Below, in pieces: positions 1-12,600 of a stretch of 64,000 nucleotides of DNA. This DNA is from Clytia hemisphaerica. Its lineage: Eukaryota; Cnidaria; Hydrozoa; Leptothecata; Clytiidae. Numbering within the stretch: position 1 is the stretch's first letter; the number at the start of each line of letters is the position of its first letter. The notes under the pieces are model-generated. The model had not been told where the DNA came from and made no database searches. It was given only the letters and a program-made list of their open reading frames with translations. Location: contig CACVBU010000525.1 of assembly GCA_902728285.1 (NCBI GenBank), positions 372,001 through 436,000 of the forward strand. Direction: 5' to 3'. The position numbers were made by a program, and so were the translations under genes.

Positions 1-1
1 T

Positions 2-1720
2 CATATCATTGCAATTGGTGTAAGCATTTTTCTTGGACTACTTCTCTTATGGCGTGGTCTATATTCGAAACAAGTTAGATGTCTCTGTATGTTGGTGTTG
101 CCGGGTATTGTGGCAGGTCGTGGACGAACTATCTTAACGACGGCGACTATCAGTTTTATCATGGACGGACCGATCACTAACATAAACTACAATTTGAATC
201 AAGTGGTCAAAAGTCAGACTTGTATGTACGAAGCTATTAAAGAGACCAGTTGTTTTTATAACAAACAGCTAGAAGAAATCATTCTTAAATCGAGTGCTTT
301 GTTAAGAGAACAGCGACAACGGATGGAGTCGGAATACGATGAACTCCGTCAACGAGTAAAGAACTCAACACAAAAAGTTAAGGAAGAGTTGCGGGCTCGA
401 CAACAGGAGTTACAAAGGCAAATTAGTGATCTCAAAAAGGGTATGTCAACAATTAGAGACGTTATCCAACAACTCAACAGTCCATGCAAAGTGGCCAATT
501 CTGTTCTGTCAGAACTTGAGAAAGTCGGGAAGGCTTTCCTCGACTTATTTACGAGAAAAAGACGCGAAGTATTAGATTGTGGGAATGTTATCCCCTTTCC
601 GAATATCGACATCAACTCTGAACTTGACATCAATGCTTTAAAGGAATTACAAGAATGGATGCAAGACGTGGTACCAGATTTTAAAGTCCCTTTGTTCGGA
701 GAGAAACCAGATTTTCGTCAGATGCTTAATGCTCCGAATATACGTGAAATACGCGAGCAAATAATGAACCTTCTTTCAAACGTTTTTGGGTTCTTCAGAA
801 AATATGTTACAGTGTTGAAAAAGCTGTGCATTGTGATCTCTTTAATATTACTGATCACAATATCGTACTGTTATCTCCGTAATTATTATGCAGATGATTC
901 GTTCGATAATTTGTTTATTGATGACAATATTAAGATTTTGTGGAGAAAGTACCCTGAAGAATGGCCAAAGCTAACACCTCTTCGCCATTGGGAGCTGGAC
1001 ACTAAATATCAGGTCAGTGCGTCCGTTCGATTGTCAAAGAAAGATGGTAAACAGATTCTGATGCGAGCTCTCCCTTCTGTTGCTTTAAGTGCGTTAACCA
1101 TTTTCATCTTAGCTACAGATTATGCCCTTGCTCAGTTATTGTCCAGCTTAGTAACCCATGGAAAGTTTGCAATCTCTTTTGGAGATGTCCCCAATGCTGG
1201 CGTGTCCAAGCAGCTTAAAAATGGTAATTCGACAGCCTGGCAAATGTGGGATATCAATAAGATGGACCTATCAAGCGAACCATGTCTACCACGACCTATT
1301 TTCACCAACAAATCAAACATTGCAACAATATTAATGATGATTTTAACCATGTTTTTATCCTGTCTTTTCGATACTTATTTATCACGCTTAAGACCATGGA
1401 TATGCAATCAATTCTACTGTGAAAGAGCAAAAGAGCGTGCACGCTTTATGTATGCTAAACTTCAACACGGACGTAATGCACGCAAACTGAAATTGCGCTG
1501 GATTGTATGTCAAGAGGTGAAACGACGCCAACAAATCAACAAATTTTCATTTTTTTACTCATGGAGAAAAGAGAGGAGCGAGATAGTAGACAGTTGTCCT
1601 GGCTGTGGATGGAAAATGCAGAGTACATCAGAACACAAGAAAATATTCGTTGAATTGAATCGACTTCAGAGCGAAAGTTCTGAGGTGCCAATATGTTTAG
1701 ATTGTGCTAAAGATTTATAA
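2..1720 (+). CDS. DC-STAMP-domain (DCST1/DCST2-like) membrane protein, 3' part
   Basis: One open frame runs from the window edge to TAA at 1718-1720, giving about 572 residues; the true start lies upstream. I see a membrane segment at the very start, then an RC...LPG..AGRGR stretch and a GP(I)xN motif followed by NYNLN, typical of the DC-STAMP/DCST family. A long charged coiled coil (nt 270-470) follows, then hydrophobic segments near nt 820-880, 1066-1140 and 1315-1383. The tail has two CxxC pairs (SCPGCGW and ICLDCAKDL) like the degenerate C-terminal RING of DCST proteins. In animals these proteins act in gamete or cell fusion; DCST1 also has ubiquitin-ligase activity. Which of the two this is cannot be settled here. 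No intron is visible in the part present. A possible poly(A) signal AATAAA lies at 2161-2166. Confidence 0.85.
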   Translation, partial: HIIAIGVSIFLGLLLLWRGLYSKQVRCLCMLVLPGIVAGRGRTILTTATISFIMDGPITNINYNLNQVVKSQTCMYEAIKETSCFYNKQLEEIILKSSALLREQRQRMESEYDELRQRVKNSTQKVKEELRARQQELQRQISDLKKGMSTIRDVIQQLNSPCKVANSVLSELEKVGKAFLDLFTRKRREVLDCGNVIPFPNIDINSELDINALKELQEWMQDVVPDFKVPLFGEKPDFRQMLNAPNIREIREQIMNLLSNVFGFFRKYVTVLKKLCIVISLILLITISYCYLRNYYADDSFDNLFIDDNIKILWRKYPEEWPKLTPLRHWELDTKYQVSASVRLSKKDGKQILMRALPSVALSALTIFILATDYALAQLLSSLVTHGKFAISFGDVPNAGVSKQLKNGNSTAWQMWDINKMDLSSEPCLPRPIFTNKSNIATILMMILTMFLSCLFDTYLSRLRPWICNQFYCERAKERARFMYAKLQHGRNARKLKLRWIVCQEVKRRQQINKFSFFYSWRKERSEIVDSCPGCGWKMQSTSEHKKIFVELNRLQSESSEVPICLDCAKDL

Positions 1721-2273
1721 TTCCAACCAAACCCTTTTTTCTATTCTAAGCTTTGTTTACAAATTTATCTTATAAACCATTACATCTCCCGATGAGAAGC
1801 TTGTTTATAGCTCTTTGGACATTAGAGGTCTTTCTGTTAGACGCTTTCGGGCGCAGTACGTGGCCGTATATTATTGAATTGTCAGACAGAGTGCCATTAG
1901 GGAAACTTCAAATCAACCTTCTAGATAGCAGAATCTAGTTAAAAATATCCAAATTTGGTGTTTTTTTGTAAGCTCCTTTAAAACTCCGATTGTAACGCAA
2001 GGGTCTATTGTTAATAACCAATTACTACAACATAAAACTACTTTAAAGAATATGGTCAAAACACAGTCAGTCATGAGTCGTTTTTAAATTATTTTTTTTT
2101 TCAGTTGAACAACGAAAGCACAATATATTTTTGTCAACTTTGAACAAAAAGACGGTTTCAAATAAAGTCGAGTTAAGATAGAGTCATTGACATGGAAAGG
2201 GTTACAGAAATACTATACTTCTATACTTCATATTTTATTGAGATTATCACACTAAACTATTTTCATTAGGTAT
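1721..2273. other. 3' flank of DCST-like gene, no gene seen
   Basis: AT-rich flank with an AATAAA at 2161-2166. A 61-codon open frame at 1753-1938 has no recognisable domain and is probably chance. Confidence 0.5.
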
Positions 2274-2427
2274 TAGCGAGGTTAAGCACGGCTTTATTTT
2301 GACCGTAAAGTGCGATACCGTAGGCCTGTACATAACTTGCCAAAGCAAAGCATGCAAGTGAAATCTTATGTACAGGCCTACAATATCGCATTGAACGGTG
2401 TAAATAAACACTTGCTTAACCTCGCTA
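2274..2427. repeat. Foldback (MITE-like) element, about 154 bp
   Basis: Outer arms TAGCGAGGTTAAGCA and TGCTTAACCTCGCTA, inner arms GTAGGCCTGTACAT and ATGTACAGGCCTAC. The whole block folds on itself. No coding capacity. Confidence 0.8.
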
Positions 2428-3347
2428 TTTACGATAGGACTCTGGACTCCTGAGTGAGCATTTGCAATGGATTTCTATAGATTTTGTATTTTATCATAAA
2501 ATTTGGCCAGTATGGTCATACGGTCAAATGATTGAATAAAATCACGTCACGACTGAATTGAAATTTCGCACTTTACATTAAATGGTCAATAAATACCATA
2601 TCACTGGTCCAAGTTTCAGTATCAAAACTCCAGTAGTGTATATACAAAATATCACCATGGACACTGGTATTTATTGCTCCGGCCTAGGAGCCTTAAATTC
2701 TCTCTCGTCCGACGACGACGACAACGACGGTCAAGACATTTTTTTTGTTTATCTAATCCGATGATCTATTCCGATTTAATAAAAACGGATTATCTGGATT
2801 TCGATAATATTGCGAAAGTATTTAGAAAAAGATGGCTGCCGAAAGTGGGCTTAGCTGCAAATCTCAGTGAAAGATAGTGATCATTTTCATCATTATTCAT
2901 GATGTTTTGGACATGATTTATGAGAAGTTTGATGCATACTGGTCTAACAATGTGGAAAGACTTTGGAGAAATTTTGGCCATGAATCGTCAGCTGCTCGAG
3001 TGCTTAAATCTTGCATATGGCTAACTTCTCTAGTTTTAATCGATCTGAGCAGTTTTTGTGGTGTTATGTGTATGGCTGAAAATGATCCTGACTGGGCGAC
3101 CGTTCCTTTTGATTTTTCAAACCCGACACATATATTTTACAAACATATCAATATGAGAATTCAATAAAGGATATTAAAACACAATTCCTGTGTAAATTTG
3201 AACAAGATTGGAGAAATTTTCACAGTATTATTTCTTAAAATGATATTTTTTGGACTTTGTCGTAATTTCATTGGCTGGGGCGACTGTTCCTTTTGAAGAT
3301 TTTTCAAACCCGAAACAGGCTTTTTCCAAATATACCACTATTTATTA
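2428..3347. other. Intergenic, imperfect direct repeat, no supported gene
   Basis: Holds a degenerate direct repeat: the string GTTCCTTTTGA followed by TTTTTCAAACCCGA near 3100-3128 recurs near 3284-3315. A 96-codon frame at 2877-3167 overlaps the first copy and has no recognisable family. Confidence 0.4.
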
Positions 3348-3847
3348 CCGTGAGTGGTCCTAAATCCGACAGCCCTGCCTAAATCCGACAGCCCTGCCTA
3401 AATCCGACAGCCCTGCCTAAATCCGACGTGGTCTTTCAAAGATACAAACTAAAATAAAAAAAACCTTTTGCTGTGACGCAACGAAAATACCAAAGTGTCA
3501 ACTAAACTGGGAAATTTGATACAGAGTAAACCAGTTGAACCAAATAATTAACAATAATTGCTTCTTATACGAAACATATTTTTTTTTGCAATATGTCAAA
3601 CATCATATAAATGATAATAAAAGGTAATTACATTCAGACTTTTACAACTCACACTTTTTAATTACATTATTGACATTTTGACATTATAGCCATCTTGTTA
3701 GATGTTTTGAATTTGTTTTGAGAATTCTTGCAATAGTTTTTCGTTCAACTTGGAGAAGGAGTGTTTGTAAACATAGAATTTTTTTTCATAACCTTTATTT
3801 GGGGGGTCGGAATTAGGCAGGGCTGTCAGATTTAGGACCACTCACGG
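3348..3847. mobile_element. TA-flanked inverted-repeat element, 500 bp
   Basis: The left end CCGTGAGTGGTCCTAAAT and the right end ATTTAGGACCACTCACGG are exact inverted repeats with TA on both sides (3346-3347 and 3848-3849). The left arm also carries about 3.5 tandem copies of a 19 bp unit containing CCGACAGCCCTGCCTAAAT; the right arm has a single matching AGGCAGGGCTGTC. Non-coding, so a non-autonomous DNA element; a TA duplication is usual for Tc1/mariner-type insertion. Confidence 0.85.
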
Positions 3848-3849
3848 TA

Positions 3850-6007
3850 CATACACACTATTGTACCATTTTATTTGGTTTATCCTACTCTCCCTCAAGT
3901 ATTATCCCAACAGAAAAAATATGCTTTGCTAAAAGCCCTGGACCTCTAATTTAGGCTATTTTTCTCCCCGAAATTTTATCTGGACAATCAAATAAAGAAC
4001 TGGAGATATTGACTTCTTAATGTTTATCTCCTTTAGCTCCAATTTTGAACTTTTTAGTCCAGGATGAGTGGGCGGGTGTGGGGTTGGTTCTTTAGGCAAG
4101 AAAGTGCATGTGTAATCACTTAGAAGGGCTAAACTTCCAGCTGGTTTTTTTATTCGTTAAGATTATTTCTCATACTCGCTCTGCAATAGAATTATTACTG
4201 GGCTTTCTGATCTGTTCTGATTAGCAGTTTGTGTGCAACGTTCTAACACAACTAACTCAACAAGCTCATCTTTCACATCTTTTAATCTCTTAAGCCGGAG
4301 CTTCCAGCGCAGCTGGTTTATTGCATTTATTCGACAAATGGACCTATTTTCAACAAAAAAAACTAAGCCAATCAACCAATTCAATTCTCTGGGACTCTGC
4401 CATTTAATATTCTGATTAGTAAACTACAAACTAAATAGGTGACCTAAAAGCTTCCAAATCATTTCCATTTGTCAAAGGCTTTCCTAATTAGGAAAGGAAA
4501 GACCCAATAAAACCCCTTCTACACAATGCAGACGGTATATCTTAACGCTTCACCCATGAGAGATCATATTTTTTTTGACTAACTGAAACTAATGGTTGAT
4601 CATGGCATGGTTAGATGGAGTGATTCTAGGAGAAAAGGTCACTTTTTTGAGCAAGTTTTCTTTCCTAATCAGGAAAGTCAGAAAAATCGTGTAAAATACT
4701 TTCCTAAGGCAATTACTTTTTTATTTTCTGGTTTACGGACATTATGAGGAAAATGTTTGGACAGGAGGATGGAAAAAAATAAAAATAAAATTGATGTTTT
4801 AAATTTTTTTTATTTTCATTTTAAAAATTTGAAATCGGAGGAAATAATAAAATAGAATTTTATGAAATTTCCTAAAATATCAATTTTTTAGATTTAAAGA
4901 CAAAAGAATTAAGTGCAAGATGTCGTTATAGACTAGTGTTAGATAGAGTCTATGGATAAAAAACACTAAAAATAAACTGAAACATAAAACATGTACACAT
5001 AGAGACTGATATGTGTATATGTAAGACTGACATAGGTTCACATTTAGCTTAGGGTTCACCCTTAGGGTTCCCACTTAGGTTCCCCCATCCCACTTTTCTG
5101 GTATGCCTATTTTTATATCTACTCTTGAATTTTAACAATCACATAAAGGACTTTAAAAAAAAGCGATTACAAAAAATAAAATCGACTGTGTACACAAAGA
5201 GTTATATAATTTAGTTTGTTTTTTTGTGGATAGGGAAATTCCATGGGGAAGTTCCCTGACATTAAGGGAAGGATCTACCCTTTACATTGGCAGAATAGGG
5301 CACAGCTGTGTTAGATGATTTAACACCCTCTCTCTTTCTCTTCTTTTGTTTTCCTATTTAAAGTAAAGGTTTTTTTATTCCTTTGTTCTTTTTTGAAGGT
5401 CGGAGGAGAAAAATTAAATAAAAGTTTTTGAATTTCTATTTTATTTTTTTTTGGCAAAAATATTGTTGCCAGATCCGTAAATCAATATATAAATAAAAAA
5501 GTATTTGCCTAATTAGGCAAAAAATCCTGACGTATTATTGTGTAGTAGTAGTAGTAGTATTATTTTATTTTTCATGATTGTAGTAGTAAATATGATACAA
5601 AGTTTTATGTTAAATTATATAATAAAACTAAACAATGCTAGAATGGAGACCTCATATTAGCAAGCTATTCGAGATGGGCCACCTTTTTGTAATTCCAAGG
5701 AATACTAGTATAATTAGGAAGAATTTCTTAAACTACTGAACACGTAAAAGTCTTAAAACAGACAAATAAAAATGAAGGAGGAGAATAAAAAGTAGAAAAC
5801 TAAACTTAAAAATATCAAAAAATAGAAAAGATACACAAATGAAATAGACAAAAAAGAAAAGAAAAAAGAAAAAGAAAAAATATGTATGTAATAAAATATA
5901 TCAATAATGAGATCATTATGAATAAATTAAATAAGTATTTAGGTATATCAAAATGGAAACATGATTTTGAAAGGTGAATTTTGAAAGTAATTCAAAGAAA
6001 AAAAAGA

Positions 6008-6041
<34 letters not shown>

Positions 6042-6081
6042 AGTTTTTTATAGCTTTACTGTCACTGTTCAATCAAAGCAA
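3850..6081. other. Intergenic AT-rich sequence, simple repeats
   Basis: No gene supported. Contains the palindrome TTTCCTAATTAGGAAA near 4483-4498 and a related TTTCCTAATCAGGAAA near 4663, a short TAG microsatellite near 5537-5553, purine-rich sequence at 5760-5900 and an A-run at about 6001-6033. The A-run is on the plus strand, so it is not the tail of the minus-strand LINE beside it. Confidence 0.5.
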
Positions 6082-8050
6082 TTAGTAATCAGATACAAGA
6101 TAATTGTGTAAGTTTATCCTAAGTTCACAACCAGTTAAGTCAGTCAAGGGATAAGCAGGAAAATTCTGTTGTAAATCATTCCACTGGACAATGGTACTAT
6201 AGGTGATAGATTCTGTACCATACATAAAAGTTCTGAAAGAGGGCCTGAAAAGAAGACGCACTGATTTCCCTCTGGTTCTTTGTTTATGTTGATAAAAGTT
6301 TAGAGAGAATAGATTCATGAGTCTAATTGGAGAAAAGCCACATAAGATCCTGTGAGCAAGAGTTATATTTAGTAGATTAATGTGATCAGAAATTTTAAGA
6401 AGATTAAGTTCATAAAAGATTTTACTAGAGTGAGCATTGAAATCAGAAAAAGTCATGATTCGTAAGCATCGTTTTTGAAGTTTAAAGACTCTTTCCACAT
6501 TATAGTTATGTTTTTGACCCCAGATTTGGCAAGCATAATTAAGATGCGAAAAAAATAGAGCATAATAAATCTGAAGTAGTGTAGATAGAGGAACAAAATG
6601 TCTGAGTTTAGAAATTATTCCATTGGCACTACTTAATTTAGAGCATAGATTGTTTGTGTTTATTCTCCAATTTAAAAAGTGATCAAGAGTTACTCCAAGG
6701 TATTTGACTGATTCGCTTAAGTTTAGGGGGGAATATTATTAATCGAAAGCTGAAGATTATGTTTGATTTGTTTTGTGTACATTCCTGAAAAGTAAAATTT
6801 TAGTTTTAGCTACATTCAAAGAGATTTTGTTTGCACAAAGCCATATATAAAGATTTTGGAGATCTGCATTGATACTTTCTTCAATGTTAATAAGAGATTT
6901 ATCTGAGTAGATTAGACTCGTGTCATCTGCAAAAAGGGAGGTTAGGGAATGTTCAATTGCATTACATAGATCATTAATGTAAATTAAAAATAAAAGAGGG
7001 CCTAGAACAGAACCTTGAGGAACACCTGTTGAGATTTTACGTGCGTTTGAATTTGCACCTGAATATGAAACATATTGAATTCTATTAGAAAGATATGATT
7101 GAAACCAATTATTGGGAATACCTCTGATACCATAGAGTTCTAATTTCTTGAGTAGGATTTTGTGGTCAACTGTGTCAAAAGCTTTTTTCAGATCAATGAA
7201 AACACCACAGGAGAACTTGCTATCATCTAGTGACCTACGAATCTCTTCAGTAAGAGAGATTAGAGCAAGATTTGTAGAATGATTTTTTCTAAAGCCAAAT
7301 TGTCTTTCTGAGAGAATACCATGGAAATCTAGGAAAGACATTAATCTTGAGAAAACAAGTTTTTCAAATATTTTATCAATGTTGATAATAGTGAAATTGG
7401 ACGGTAGTTATCAACATCCTGATTAGATCCCTTATTTTTGAAAACTGGGATTACTTTAATAGTTTTAAGGGAGTTTGGAAAAATTCCAGTTTGAAAAGTG
7501 AGATTTAGGATTTTTTCTAAAATAGTTGCAAGGGAGTCTGGAACTGTGTCAAAGATTTTACCAGGAATACTAAAATCACCTGAGCTTTTCCTGTGATTTA
7601 GGGATTTGAAAATGTTTAATAATTCATCCTTGTTAACTGGGGTAAAGAAAAATGAGTTGCCTGATGTTGGTCTTTTTATGTATTCTTTAAAATCTCCAAT
7701 GTTTGGTATCTCAGCTTGAATTTTAGTTGCTATGGTAGTGAAAAATTTATTAAACTCATTAGAAACTTCAGTAGGCTCAGAAATGATTTCGTTTTTTTTA
7801 GAAGAGTTTTTTAAGACAATATTAGACTGTTCCTTCTTCTTTTTGTATATGATTTCATTTATAGCTTCCCAGGTTTTTTTAGGGTTTGTAGAATTTAGGT
7901 AGAAATAATTTTTGAAATAATTCTTTTTGCTGGCTTTCAGTAAATTGATGATTAAGTTTCTATAAAATTTGTATTTTTGACGTAGGTTAGCTTCATTGAT
8001 TGGATCTTTAGCATTGATGGATTTTTTTAAAAGTTTATCTCTGACTGTAG
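6082..8050 (-). mobile_element. 5'-truncated, frameshifted non-LTR retrotransposon (LINE)
   Basis: Minus-strand reading gives, in order: a linker region before the RT (about 8050-7560), an RT fingers segment with a NYRPISLL motif (near 7400), a large open RT palm piece (7341-6757) with FIDLKKAFDTVDH, STGVPQGSVLGPLLF and the FADD active-site box, and a C-terminal piece (6498-6082) with the LQKRCLRIM region seen downstream of the RT in jockey/CR1-like LINEs. The pieces lie in different frames, with breaks near 7345-7390 and 6730-6760 (beside a G-run), so it cannot encode one protein. No endonuclease domain is present, which fits 5' truncation. Confidence 0.9.
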
Positions 8051-8080
8051 ACTACAGTACAGTAAATAAAAATATCCAGT

Positions 8081-9141
8081 CCAGACGGTACTAATCGATA
8101 AATTCGATTATCGAAGTAATTGATAATGATTGAAGCAATTGAACGACCACTTATCGATTAACATTGTCGAGTACCAAAATTTCAAAAAATTGTGAGTATT
8201 CAATCACTTTCTTAACAACCCTTCAAAGACTCGATAACTGTTCGAGTACTTTGATTGTTATTGATTACTTTCGATAACTTTGACAGCTTCGATAACCAAT
8301 TACTATGCTATATCTTTAAGAAAAACCAAAAAAACTACTTAAAACCAAAAACATAGTCATCTAAGAAAACAGCTATTTTTTTTTTAGAATCTTTTTTACA
8401 ATCTAGTTTTTCTATTTATAAAAACTATATTGCTGACGTGTGGAAAGGAATTTCGGCATGACTGATCCTTTTGTTTCGATAATAACATCAACGCGGGAAT
8501 TAATTTTCTTCTCAATTCTTTTTTTCCTTTTTCTTTCTTATCAGCTCCGCTCTCTGTCAAATACTGTTGGTCTCTAGAAAAACTAGATCGTAAGGAAGAT
8601 TCTAAAAAAAAAAGCTGTTTTCTTAGACAACTACGTTCAAAGCACTGCACAAAGCAAAGCACAAAAAGAAGCCCCGCCATCCATAAAGATTGACCCTCTT
8701 ATTTCCCAGCTATTTCCCCTGCCATTTTGTGTGCCTTCGCCCTGGGTTTTCCTCAAGTATATAACTCGTATTGCGCATTCTGATTGGTCAGAGAAAACGA
8801 AAGTGGTTTTCGCGCGTGAATGGCGTGTTTTAATTGGCTGAAATAAACTTGGCTTCAGATTATTTTGACCCTCTGCTACTAGAAACATCTTTGATAAAAT
8901 CGAAAGCTGGAGGGTACTCAATACAATCGAAGGTATTAAATATGATCAAAGCAGGTAATCGAAAAGAAATCGAAATGATTGTACAAATCCAAAATGGTAG
9001 AAGAAAATGCCATAATCTGGGGTCGAGTGAGTATTCAATCACCGATAAAATCGATCGGTGGTCACTGATCACTTGCGATTATTATCGATCATTATTGATT
9101 GCTTCTATCACAATCGAACGTTCGATTAGCCTACCGTCTGG
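8081..9141. mobile_element. Foldback DNA element about 1.06 kb, rich in TCGAT words
   Basis: The left end begins CCAGACGGTACTAATCGA and the right end finishes TCGATTAGCCTACCGTCTGG, inverted relative to each other. Both arms are long strings of TCGATAA/ATCGATT words. The centre carries a second foldback (8354-8633) and sequence with no supported protein. Confidence 0.8.
8354..8633. mobile_element. Foldback element nested in the 8081-9141 element
   Basis: Left arm TAGTCATCTAAGAAAACAGC; right arm GCTGTTTTCTTAGACAACTA. Inner arms around TTTTAGAATC and GATTCTAAAA also pair. About 280 bp, non-coding. Confidence 0.8.
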
Positions 9142-9680
9142 AAATCTAATAACAAATTTATTTTAAAAACTTACCTCTGCTCCATTGCATTGATATTGAG
9201 TGAATGGTTACAAAAATAAATGAATTCCTATTAACTAATGTTTGGTTATAGCTGCTTTTTGATAGATGGTTTTGAGTGAGTGAGTGTAGTACGTAAGTTT
9301 TTGGTTTGGTGTTTGGTGTTGGTTGTTGAACTGAACAGCATAGGAGATTTCGGGATCAAAAATCAAACAACCGCGATTTGTTCTTTTCCCTTACCTAAAG
9401 CTCGAGATATTTTACCTTTAGGACCGCTCAGCGCTCGGGCTTTTCAGAAAAACACTTCAAAATTTGGAATCCGCTGGGTATACTACTTCGGGAAACTTTC
9501 TACTGTTAAGCTTTTATTTTGTAAACAAACAAAAAAAATCACTTTTACCTACCATTTTCCTGACATCAGCTGATCACAGCAAGTTGGCAAGTTGCAACAA
9601 CCTGTCAGCTCTATCATCATGGAAGAATAGCACCGCCGAATGTACATCCTATACTCTCGGTTTAACACTTTCTAATCATA
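9142..9680. promoter_or_regulatory. Presumed 5' flank of P2X-A
   Basis: The 540 bases before the P2X-A start codon hold no recognisable gene or clear TATA box. Transcription start cannot be placed; the region is called only by position. Confidence 0.3.
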
Positions 9681-12600
9681 ATGGGTCTAACTGAGTGCAG
9701 ACAAAAAGGAATAGGAATCCTCCTTCATTATGAAACAGTCAAAATCATAGACATAAAAAACAAAAAAGTTGGAGCTTTGTATCGATTCATCCAGCTCATA
9801 ATTATCAGTTATGTTATTGGGTAAGTTTTTTACACTTCTTAACAGTTTTAAAATGCGTTCCTTGAAAGTCCTTGTTTTTCTTGACCATGGCATGGGTCTC
9901 CACTCTCAGTGAAGTGGTTGGAAGTAGTTGAGTTTTTTGATCAAAATCAGTTTTTTGTTTATATCAGACACAAATAAAAGAAATATATTAAAAAGACAAA
10001 AGAAAATTTTTGGCATACAAATATCTTAAGACTGCAAACATGGGTTGCCATGAAACTTTCACAAACAAACAAAAAAGACTTTGAATGAAGAATCATGCCA
10101 TCCATCATAATAGACCTTTTTTCAAAGAGGCCACCCTGTTGAATAATTATGTAGTCCAGCAGAAAAACAATGCTAAAACCATGCATAATTATTACAATAT
10201 GCATGATACAGTAATTATGCATGGCTTTATCATTGTTTTTATGGCTGGACTACATAATTATTCAACAGGACGTCCTCTTTGAAAAAAGGTCTATGCAAAA
10301 TGAAGAATGTTTGAAAAAAAACGCTTCTTAACGCTATAGCCTATAGTGTAAACTTCTTAACGCTGTAGCCTATAGTGTATAAATATTTCAAAGTTTGACC
10401 GTGGTTTCCTCGCTTGGTTGGTCCATGAAAACAAGATGCATCTTTTGACATAGGTCTATATTGTTAAAAAGATTGTCTTTGGATGTCATTTCATTGGTTT
10501 GAATCAGCATATGGTCACACTTTCTTGCTTTCAAAAGGATAACATTATCAAAAAATAACTAGAATAAATTTTGGCTCGTGTTTTCAAAAATCAATCTAAA
10601 ATTGAACTACCACCCACAAACTGTCTCTCTCTACACTCTGCCACCCACAGTGTGGCTGGAACATAATACCCCAAACATTTTTTGGTCATATTTATTGCAA
10701 AATATTGATCCAAAACTTTGGATTTTCGACTCTGAAAACCTGGCCCGAACATGCACATTCGGTATATATGTGAATAGAGCGGCAAAAAATACAACTTTTC
10801 TATTTTTCCTTTTTTGTAAAAGTTCCAGAAATGAAAATAAAATGATAATGATAATTGAATACTATCCACTGATGATCAGATAAAAGTTTTTCTCCTGTGC
10901 AGGAGCTCGCAGGCACTCTGTGAGGCTGGTTTTTCTATGTTACATTGTTATCCGTTATCAAACTATGCAAACACATAAATTAGCATTTCTTATATTATTA
11001 TGAATTTTATTATTATTTTGGAGTATGAATTGAAGTTGCCGAATCATCTAAGCTGAAATGTGTTTAAAAGTGCAGATGTCTTGAATTCGGGACTTTGGAT
11101 GTCAATAACTTAGGATACAGTAGAATCAATGTTGATAACTTTGAATTGAATTTTTCAAATTCTTTTCATGATAGCTATTCATAAATTAAGTTTTTTTTAT
11201 GCAGGAATCCCTTTAAAAATCTTGTTAATTTATACTGTTAACTTTTTAGCTTCAAAATTTGTTCTTTTTTTGGGTTTTATCTAAAAAGTTTTTACTTTTT
11301 GAGAAAGTGAAAGAAATTGGCAAATTTGAGCCCTCAAGCCTTAGGAATCTGGTTGATTATAACTAAAAATGTATACTCTCTCTTTCATTTTGAAATTCAC
11401 AAAACCTAGTCTGGCATATCACAAATTGTCACAAATTTTGTTGACATAGTGATATGAATTACATATTTTTGGAATCATGTTAATGAGCTCTTAAGAATAA
11501 AATCACAAGTTTCATTAAAAAATTCCACATATTAATTCCCCTTTAAATGAAAATTTCTAGAGGGTTAATTTTTTATAGGCCAGCATATTTTGTCTTAAGA
11601 ACAGAAAACAAAACAACTCATGTTAATTTTTTGTTGTGCTAATTTCAAGTCTGTTGAATACTTTACCTAATACCTATTTTCACGAATAGAAATTTATGTA
11701 ACAAAGCATTTTTATAATTTTTTTCTTTTCCACAGATATGTTATAGTGTATAAGAAGGGGTACCAAGAATTCGACGTTGCAATAAGCACGGTGACAACTA
11801 AACTCAAAGGAACCACTTATGTTGACTTTGGTAAATTTAACTCAACACTTTTCAATGGAATTCGAATATATGATCCATCAGATTACGTCATACCTCCACA
11901 AGTATGTTTCAGATTCAATAGACCTTTTCATAAATTACATCACGAACATCACTTGCCTCGTATTCAAACAATTACCATGATGATCATGTCCCTTGAGACA
12001 TTAAATGTTTTTTTTATAAATAGAAAGTAGTTTTAATAAAACCCACTGGGAGTTAATCACCATGGCAATAATTTCAAAACGAGGCAAGTGATGTTTGTGA
12101 CGTGACTTATAAGGTCTATCCCTACTTTATCTCTATTTGTATTTGTAGCTGTATCTAATAAAAAAAGATGCTGTAAAACTTTATAACAACACAATGCTCT
12201 ACAGAACTTGCAATAATTGATTTTAAAAATAAATTTATAAAATTCTATTCTGTTCTTCGAGATTCAAACAAAGGTGTATTAAAGGTTTTGTTTTTAAAAT
12301 AAGAGTGATATCATTTACTTACTCATCAATTTTAAATCACAAGTTTTTTTCACATTGGATTGACACAGATGTGGAGCAAGATTGGTCAGAAAGAGGAAAA
12401 GAAAAACCTTTTTTTGCTTATATCAGTATAACATAACAATAGGCAGACACTGTCCTGATATGAAATATGTGTCTGACAATATACGGGAACACTTATGTAA
12501 AAACAAAACCTTTAATTATTTTACTGTTTTTAAGTTTACAATTTTATTTCATTATATTATTTCGTAGAGGTCGATAGACCTTTGAAGTATAATTCTATGA

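Noticed and set aside
2877-3167. 96-codon open frame with a possible membrane segment
   Set aside because: No family recognised, and its 3' part is a degenerate direct repeat found again 180 bases downstream.
5040-5085. Telomere-like repeat (AGGGTT)
   Set aside because: Only a few irregular AGGGTTC words, far from a true telomeric array.
6001-6033. Poly(A) tail of the adjacent LINE
   Set aside because: The LINE is on the minus strand; its tail would read as T on the plus strand.
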